From JAUSIF01 sp036556265 (GTDB lineage Bacteria > Pseudomonadota > Alphaproteobacteria > Rhizobiales > Xanthobacteraceae), in NCBI GenBank assembly GCA_036556265.1, contig DATBJU010000135.1, positions 1 to 11,318 of the forward strand: 11,318 bases of DNA, given 5' to 3'. The translations under genes and the position numbers were made by a program. Position 1 is the first letter of the stretch. Each line of letters opens with the position of its first letter. Below are positions 7,127 through 11,318 of this stretch, piece after piece. The notes beneath the pieces were generated by a model. That model searched no databases. It was given only the letters and a program-made list of their open reading frames with translations, and was not told the DNA's origin.

Positions 7127-7213
7127 CTGCGAGCGGTTGCTGTCCGCGAGGCTGCACGCGGCGGCGCGATCGGATATGTTCCTGCGAAATTCACCGCACG
7201 AAGGAATCTTCGC

Positions 7214-7594
7214 ATGGACAAGAAAACCTATGAAACCGGCATGGCGATTCGCACAGCCGTGCTGGGCAAGGACTACGTCGAAAAGGCGACGCGTTCGGCC
7301 GACGATTTCAACCGGGCACACCAGGAGCTTGTTACCGAATATTGCTGGGGCGCGGTGTGGGGGCGCGAAGGACTTTCGCGCAAGACACGCAGCATGCTCA
7401 ATCTCGCAATGATCGGAATTCTGAACCGGCCGCATGAACTGCGCGCGCACGTTCGCGGAGCGCTGACGAACGGTGTGACCAAGGACGAGATTCGCGAAGT
7501 GTTCATGCAGCTCACGATCTACGCGGGTGTGCCGGCAGGAGTGGACGCGTTCCGAATAGCACGTGAAGTGTTCGCCGAGATGGAAAAATCCTGA
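7214..7594 (+). CDS. Carboxymuconolactone decarboxylase family protein (PcaC-like)
   Basis: A small all-helical protein of 126 residues, the standard length of gamma-carboxymuconolactone decarboxylase (PcaC), which acts in the protocatechuate branch of the beta-ketoadipate pathway. Matching features are YCWGAVWGREGLSRKTRS (43-60), then NRPHELRAHVRGALTNGVT (71-89) with the conserved E75 and H79, and YAGVPAGVDAF at about 103-113. The AhpD-type CxxC redox pair is absent; only C44 is present. This argues for the decarboxylase or lactone-handling branch rather than peroxidase support. The ATG has an AAGGA sequence about 9 bases upstream. No other pca gene is nearby, so the substrate may differ from that of PcaC. 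It lies 87 bp after the MarR gene and 21 bp before the dehydrogenase gene. Confidence 0.88.
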   Translation: MDKKTYETGMAIRTAVLGKDYVEKATRSADDFNRAHQELVTEYCWGAVWGREGLSRKTRSMLNLAMIGILNRPHELRAHVRGALTNGVTKDEIREVFMQLTIYAGVPAGVDAFRIAREVFAEMEKS

Positions 7595-7615
7595 GGGTCG
7601 ACAGCGGAGAGCGGC

Positions 7616-8509
7616 ATGGACATCGGATTCATTGGCCTCGGCACGATGGGCTTCCATCTGGCGCGGCGGCTGCTCGACGCCGGACACAAACTCGTCGTTC
7701 ACGATGCGCGGCCGGAAGCGATCGAGCGTCTGACGAAGCTCGGTGCGAGCGCGGCGGATTCTCCGCGAGAAATAGCAGATCGCGTCGAAACGGTCATGGC
7801 GAGCCTGCCCTCGCTCGAAGCGGTGCTTGCGGTCGCGACCGGGAATGGCGGCGTGATCGAGGGGAGTAAAGTGCGGCGGTTTGTTGATCTCTCGACGACT
7901 GGCGCAAGCATGGCCAGGCGGATTGCTGCGGCATTGGCGGCGAAGAACATCGTGCAAGTCGATAGTCCCGTGAGCGGCGGGCCGGGCGGCGCGGAAAAGG
8001 GCACGCTCGCCGTGATGGTTTCCGGGCCTGCGGCAGAGGTCGGGCTCCTGCGACCTGTCTTGGCCGTCTTCGGCAATGTGTTCGTGATCGGCGACCAGCC
8101 GGGGATGGCGCAGACCATGAAGCTTGCGAACAATCTGTTGTCCGCGACGGCGATGGCGGCGACATCGGAGGCGATCGTTATGGGTGTGAAGGCGGGACTG
8201 GATCCGGCCGTGATGATCGCGGTGATCAATGCCGGCAGCGGACTCAACACTGCGAGCCGCGACAAGTTTCCACGTGCAATTCTGCCGCGGACGTTCAACT
8301 ACGGCTTCACGAACGGGCTCATGTACAAGGACTTGCGGCTCTGCCTCGAAGAGGCGGCGGCGCTCGGTGTGCCGATGCGGGTCGGCGGAATGGTGCGGGA
8401 CATGTTCGAACTCGCCACGGCCGAGCACGGGGCGAATGCGGATTTCACCACGATTGTGAAAAGCGTCGAGAAGCCGGCTGGCGTCGAGGTGCGTGGTCGG
8501 GGCGATTGA
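7616..8509 (+). CDS. NAD(P)-dependent beta-hydroxyacid dehydrogenase (3-hydroxyisobutyrate dehydrogenase family)
   Basis: A cytoplasmic oxidoreductase of 297 residues, normal for the family, which interconverts beta-hydroxyacids and the corresponding aldehydes or keto acids. The Rossmann motif GLGTMG is at 7-12. Asp30 at the end of the second strand (VVHDARP) suggests preference for NAD over NADP. The substrate-binding segment DSPVSGGPGG is at about 116-125. The catalytic lysine is K169 in GMAQTMKLANN, and KDL at about 238-240 belongs to the helical C-terminal domain. A GGAG Shine-Dalgarno precedes the ATG. Hydroxyisobutyrate, tartronate semialdehyde, glyoxylate and larger hydroxyacids are all used in this family, and sequence alone does not decide among them. 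The next gene starts 4 bp after the stop, suggesting co-translation. Confidence 0.91.
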   Translation: MDIGFIGLGTMGFHLARRLLDAGHKLVVHDARPEAIERLTKLGASAADSPREIADRVETVMASLPSLEAVLAVATGNGGVIEGSKVRRFVDLSTTGASMARRIAAALAAKNIVQVDSPVSGGPGGAEKGTLAVMVSGPAAEVGLLRPVLAVFGNVFVIGDQPGMAQTMKLANNLLSATAMAATSEAIVMGVKAGLDPAVMIAVINAGSGLNTASRDKFPRAILPRTFNYGFTNGLMYKDLRLCLEEAAALGVPMRVGGMVRDMFELATAEHGANADFTTIVKSVEKPAGVEVRGRGD

Positions 8510-8513
8510 AGCC

Positions 8514-9320
8514 ATGAGCGACGACGTCCACGAGCTGTTCGCGATCCGCTACGCCCATCACGATCGCAAGGCGTCGGAGAATTTTCTCGGCGGCGATCCG
8601 CATGATGTGCTTCAGCCGCTGGACTACTTTGTCTGGGCGATCAGAGGGCCGCGCGGCACCTTCGTCGTCGACAGCGGTTTCCATCCGGCGATGGCGCGGC
8701 GGCGTGGGAGGGAGATCACGAAGCCGGTGGGCGAGGGCCTGAAGGCAATCGGGATCGATCCTGGCGAGGTCGAGCAACTGATCGTGTCGCACATGCACTA
8801 TGACCACATCGGCAACTACGACCTGTTTCCACGCGCCCGCTACCACCTCCAGGATCTTGAGATGAGCTTCGCCACCGGGCGCGACATGTGCCACGCTCAC
8901 ATGCGCGTGCCGTTCGAAGCAGACGACGTGGTGGCAATGGTGCGGAAGCTTTTTGCCGGGCGCGTTGAATTTCACGATGGCGACGATGCGATTGCGCCGG
9001 GCATCACGGTGCACAGGATCGGCGGCCATTCCAAAGGGCTGCAATGCGTGGGCGTGAAGACACGGCGCGGGAATGTAGTGATCGCATCGGATGCGACGCA
9101 CCTTTACGCACACTTCGAGGAAGGCCGCATCTATCCGGTCACCTACAACGTTGCGGATGTGCTCGAGGGGTACCGGATATTGCGCAGGCTGGCGGCGTCG
9201 GCGAACCATGTCGTGCCCGGGCACGACCCGAAGGTCCTGGAGCGCTATCCCGCCGCGGCACCAGGACTTGAGAGCTGGGTGGTTCGGCTCGACGTGGAGC
9301 CGAAAGCGGGTACTCGCTAG
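8514..9320 (+). CDS. Metallo-beta-lactamase-fold hydrolase, N-acyl homoserine lactonase type
   Basis: A 268-residue zinc hydrolase. The binuclear metal site is complete: SHMHYDHIG gives H93, H95, D97 and H98, then H172 in GGHSKG, D193 in IASDA and H237 in VPGHDP. The order and spacing are those of AHL-lactonase (AiiA/AttM)-like enzymes. It lacks a signal peptide, so it is cytoplasmic. The ATG at 8514 follows the dehydrogenase stop by 4 bp and gives the family-like N-terminus VHELFAIRYA. A GTG at 8493 would add seven residues and overlap the upstream gene; both are possible, and neither has a strong ribosome binding site. In this catabolic setting it may open a lactone intermediate rather than quench quorum signals (inference). 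Fold and metal ligands are certain. Confidence 0.9.
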   Translation: MSDDVHELFAIRYAHHDRKASENFLGGDPHDVLQPLDYFVWAIRGPRGTFVVDSGFHPAMARRRGREITKPVGEGLKAIGIDPGEVEQLIVSHMHYDHIGNYDLFPRARYHLQDLEMSFATGRDMCHAHMRVPFEADDVVAMVRKLFAGRVEFHDGDDAIAPGITVHRIGGHSKGLQCVGVKTRRGNVVIASDATHLYAHFEEGRIYPVTYNVADVLEGYRILRRLAASANHVVPGHDPKVLERYPAAAPGLESWVVRLDVEPKAGTR

Positions 9321-9354
9321 GAAGCATTCGTTCCTGCCGCCGAAAACGCGTCGC

Positions 9355-9387
9355 TTGGTGGCTGAACGATATGCAGCTAGCATAACG
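9355..9387 (+). promoter_or_regulatory. Candidate TRAP operon promoter with overlapping palindrome
   Basis: The 119-bp gap before the TRAP operon holds TTGGTG (9355-9360), a 17-bp spacer and TAGCAT (9378-9383), a moderate match to a housekeeping promoter. Overlapping the -10 is an imperfect 21-bp palindrome centred on 9377, with arms TATGC (9370-9374) and GCATA (9380-9384) plus outer CG/CG pairs at 9367-9368 and 9386-9387. It could be an operator for a separate regulator. It does not resemble the MarR palindrome. The symmetry is real but short, so chance is not excluded. Confidence 0.35.
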
Positions 9388-9439
9388 ATCAAGACGACGG
9401 GCGACACACGCCCGCGAACAGGGACAGGGAGGAAGTCAG

Positions 9440-10456
9440 ATGCTTCGCAAGGCAACACTGCTGCTTGCGGCGGGCGCGCTGTTCGCGTTCGGCGCGGCAC
9501 CGGCGCTGGCGCAGAAACAAACGCTCCGCATGGCCTATTGGGCCGGACCAGCTCACCACATGGTCAAGACGCAGGAAGCCTGGATCAAGGCGATCGAAGA
9601 GGCTTCCGGCGGCAACCTCACAGTTGAACTCGACAAGGCGCCGCTCGCCAAGCCGGACGGGCAGTACGACCTCGTCAAGAACGGCGTGCGCGACATGGTC
9701 TGGGCCATACCAACCTACACGCCCGGCCGCTTCGACATGCTCGCGGCTGGCGAGATTCCGTTCTTGTGCCCGAATGCGACCGTTTGCAGCCCTGCGCTCT
9801 CGCGCTGGTATCGGAAGCACAAGCTCGACGAGAAGGAATTCACCGACACGAAACTCCTCAATGTCTTCGTGCACGGACCGGGCATGCTTCACACGGTGAA
9901 GCCGGTGAAGACGCTCGAGGAGATCAAGGGCATCAAGGTTCGCGCGGGCGGCGCGGGCGTGGCGATCTCGCAGGCGCTTGGCATGTCGGCGGTGGCAATG
10001 CCCGCGACGCAAGCGCATGAGGCGCTGAGCCGCGGCACCGTCGAAGGCGTTCTGTTCCCGTGGGAAGCCGTTGAAAGCTTTCGACTGACCGAGGCCGTGA
10101 AGGCGCACCTCGAGATCCCGGGCGGCATGTACACGGCGACGTTCGTCATCATCATTAACAACGATGCGTTCAAGAAGCTCTCGCCGAGCAATCAGGCAGC
10201 CCTGATGAAGGTGAGTGGCGACGCAGGCTCTCGGCTGTTCGGCAAACACTGGGATGAGGCCGACGCGCGCGCGAGAGAGAACGCCAAGAAAGCCGGCAAC
10301 GCGATCCAGACGCTGGCACCGGCCGAGCTCGAGCGTTGGAAGCCAATGCTCCAGTTCGTGCGCGACGAGTGGCTGAAGAAGGCCAAGGATCGTGGTTTAG
10401 ACGGACCGGCTCTACTCAAGGATCTCGAGGCGACGATCAAGGCAACTTCGAGCTGA
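9440..10456 (+). CDS. dctP: TRAP transporter substrate-binding protein (DctP family)
   Basis: Periplasmic receptor of a tripartite ATP-independent transporter, which couples carboxylate uptake to a sodium gradient. It has 338 residues, normal for the family. A Sec signal peptide (MLRK, then a hydrophobic stretch to ALA) is probably cut between residues 24 and 25. The central segment EIKGIKVRAGG carries the conserved arginine (R168) that usually grips the ligand carboxylate. It is followed by the family block with ALSRGTVEGVLFPWEA (about 195-210). Two cysteines at 110 and 116 could form a disulphide. An excellent GGGAGGA Shine-Dalgarno lies just upstream of the ATG. It starts the TRAP operon, with dctQ 19 bp downstream. 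The ligand is probably an organic or aromatic acid, inferred from the neighbours. Confidence 0.94.
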   Translation: MLRKATLLLAAGALFAFGAAPALAQKQTLRMAYWAGPAHHMVKTQEAWIKAIEEASGGNLTVELDKAPLAKPDGQYDLVKNGVRDMVWAIPTYTPGRFDMLAAGEIPFLCPNATVCSPALSRWYRKHKLDEKEFTDTKLLNVFVHGPGMLHTVKPVKTLEEIKGIKVRAGGAGVAISQALGMSAVAMPATQAHEALSRGTVEGVLFPWEAVESFRLTEAVKAHLEIPGGMYTATFVIIINNDAFKKLSPSNQAALMKVSGDAGSRLFGKHWDEADARARENAKKAGNAIQTLAPAELERWKPMLQFVRDEWLKKAKDRGLDGPALLKDLEATIKATSS

Positions 10457-10475
10457 AGCGCCGCAAGGAAGGGCG

Positions 10476-10979
10476 ATGACTGGTCTTTTGGACCGGTTGA
10501 ACGGGCGAGCCTCCGTTTGGCTCGCCCGCATTGCTGCATTCATCTTGTCGCTGCTTGCGGTCGCCACGTTTGCGGACGTGGTGGCGCGGTATTTCTTCAA
10601 TCGACCTTTCACCTTCACGGTGGAGATGACCGAGCTTGCGATGGGTTTGATCGTCTATCTCGGCGTTGGGCTGGTTACGCACAACAACAGTCACATAACC
10701 GTCGATGTGGTCACCCTTCGGCTTGAGGAGCGGACGCGCGCTCTCTTCTCTTTGCTGACGAATTTGCTCGCATTTGCTTTCCTCGCGGTCATGATCTGGC
10801 AGTTGTTTCTCCGTGCGCAGTTCCTCCTCGCAAAGGCGGACACGACTCCCATCTGGCGTATCCCATACTGGCCAATCGCGTTCGTCATGGCGTCCGCGAG
10901 CGTGCTTCTGCTGACGGGTGTGCTCTTGCACTTGATCGGCGCATTTCAGCAGCTTGCGGGCAAACAGAAGCGACCGTGA
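10476..10979 (+). CDS. dctQ: TRAP transporter small permease (DctQ family)
   Basis: Small inner-membrane subunit of the TRAP transporter, 167 residues with four predicted membrane segments (about 15-36, 49-68, 90-112 and 129-155), the usual DctQ topology. Family hallmarks seen are DVVARYFFNRPF (about 34-45), the acidic TVEMTE at 48-53 in segment two, and the HNNSHITVDVV loop (about 69-79). A strong AAGGAAGGG ribosome binding site precedes the ATG in the 19-bp gap after the binding protein gene. DctQ forms a complex with the large permease DctM, whose gene begins 43 bp downstream. The gene appears intact. Confidence 0.93.
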   Translation: MTGLLDRLNGRASVWLARIAAFILSLLAVATFADVVARYFFNRPFTFTVEMTELAMGLIVYLGVGLVTHNNSHITVDVVTLRLEERTRALFSLLTNLLAFAFLAVMIWQLFLRAQFLLAKADTTPIWRIPYWPIAFVMASASVLLLTGVLLHLIGAFQQLAGKQKRP

Positions 10980-10983
10980 TGTT

Positions 10984-11016
10984 CGGCCGCTGCATTTTCT
11001 AGTCAGAGAGCGGTCG
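10984..11016 (+). promoter_or_regulatory. Hairpin between dctQ and dctM
   Basis: CGGCCGCT (10984-10991) can pair with AGCGGTCG (11009-11016) as an 8-bp stem containing one G-U pair, with a 17-base loop. It sits in the 43-bp gap and covers the purine-rich region that would serve as the dctM ribosome binding site. It could reduce dctM translation or mark a processing site. No T-run follows, so it is not a terminator. Pairing is seen on paper only. Confidence 0.3.
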
Positions 11017-11022
11017 CACACC

Positions 11023-11318
11023 ATGGATAGCACGCTGCTCTCGCTTCTCGTCTTCTGCCTGTTGTTCGTGTTGCTCGCCGGCGGCATGCCGATCGGTTTC
11101 GCAATGGGGTTGTCGGCGTTCGTCGGCACCCTCCTAGTGATCAACACAGGTGCCGCACTCGCGTTGCTCGGACAGACCGCGTACGAGACAGGGCTCACCT
11201 ACAATCTTTCGGTGATCCCGATGTTCGTCCTCATGGGCTACATCGCGGGTGAGGCGGGCCTCAACGAGTCTCTCTACCGTGCCTGTTATACATGGCTTGG
11301 GCACCGCCGCGGCGGTCT
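11023..11318 (+). CDS. dctM: TRAP transporter large permease (DctM family), 5' part only
   Basis: The first 98 codons of the large TRAP permease, the subunit that carries out transport, run off the right edge in an open frame. The visible part starts MDSTLLSLLVF and has a first membrane segment at about 4-20. It continues with GGMPIGFAMGLSAFVGTLLV, a second segment, and the family-typical NLSVIPMFVLMGYIAGEAGL at about 65-84. The complete protein would be about 430 residues. The ATG at 11023 is 43 bp after the dctQ stop, with AGAG purines about 10-15 bases upstream that may be masked by a hairpin. With the two preceding genes it makes a three-part TRAP system. Confidence 0.92.
   Translation, partial: MDSTLLSLLVFCLLFVLLAGGMPIGFAMGLSAFVGTLLVINTGAALALLGQTAYETGLTYNLSVIPMFVLMGYIAGEAGLNESLYRACYTWLGHRRGG

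Noticed and set aside
7137..7143. Third copy of TTGCTGT, matching the repeats in the MarR operator, upstream of the decarboxylase-like gene
   Set aside because: A 7-mer is expected about once by chance in a window this size on both strands, and no second arm is nearby.
7199..7212. Small inverted repeat CGAAG/CTTCG around the ribosome binding site of the decarboxylase-like gene
   Set aside because: Only a 5-bp stem with a 4-base loop; too weak to claim control without comparative data.
7106..8515. Minus-strand open frame of 469 codons
   Set aside because: It is antisense to the carboxymuconolactone decarboxylase-like and dehydrogenase genes, which have complete family motifs. The translation is Arg/His-rich and domain-free.
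8445..10249. Two minus-strand open frames of 351 and 286 codons
   Set aside because: Both are antisense to the lactonase-like and TRAP binding protein genes and show composition typical of reverse-strand shadows.

Overview
The window looks like chromosomal DNA of a high-GC alphaproteobacterium, probably of the order Hyphomicrobiales (Bradyrhizobium or Rhodopseudomonas type). The evidence is the GC-rich third positions, the densely packed Liv-type and TRAP transport operons, a Tat-type substrate-binding protein, and the MarR and feruloyl-CoA-synthase-like families present. The genus is inference; no rRNA or other marker is present. No tRNA, CRISPR array, insertion sequence or phage gene was seen.

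Minus strand, read from about 6427 down to 1: a six-gene operon encodes a periplasmic solute-binding protein, LivH, LivM, LivG and LivF (a complete branched-chain-amino-acid-type ABC importer), then an acyl-CoA ligase of the feruloyl-CoA synthase family that runs off the left edge at its catalytic A10 lysine. From livH to the ligase the junctions overlap by 4 bp or are 1 to 4 bp apart, so transporter and ligase form one expression unit. A perfect 11-bp hairpin lies between the binding protein gene and livH, and livH has a TTG start.

Divergent control region, about 6428 to 6613: an AT-rich 41-bp imperfect palindrome (6533-6573) contains a consensus -35 (TTGACA) for the minus-strand operon and a mirror-image promoter-like element for the plus strand. 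The first plus-strand gene encodes a MarR-family regulator, the obvious candidate to bind this site.

Plus strand, 6614 to 9320: the MarR gene is followed by three enzyme genes: a carboxymuconolactone-decarboxylase-like protein, a 3-hydroxyisobutyrate-dehydrogenase-type beta-hydroxyacid dehydrogenase, and a metallo-beta-lactamase-fold hydrolase of the AHL-lactonase type. After a 119-bp gap with its own possible promoter and palindrome comes a TRAP transporter: DctP-type binding protein, DctQ-type small permease, and a DctM-type large permease cut off by the right edge.

Taken together, this is best read as an uptake and catabolic locus for an aromatic or phenylpropanoid-like carboxylate. The acid is imported by the ABC and/or TRAP system, activated to a CoA thioester by the ligase, with MarR sensing the acid or its CoA ester. 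The exact substrate and the reactions of the three-enzyme cassette cannot be read from sequence. The hydratase/aldolase and aldehyde dehydrogenase that normally accompany feruloyl-CoA synthase are not in the window.
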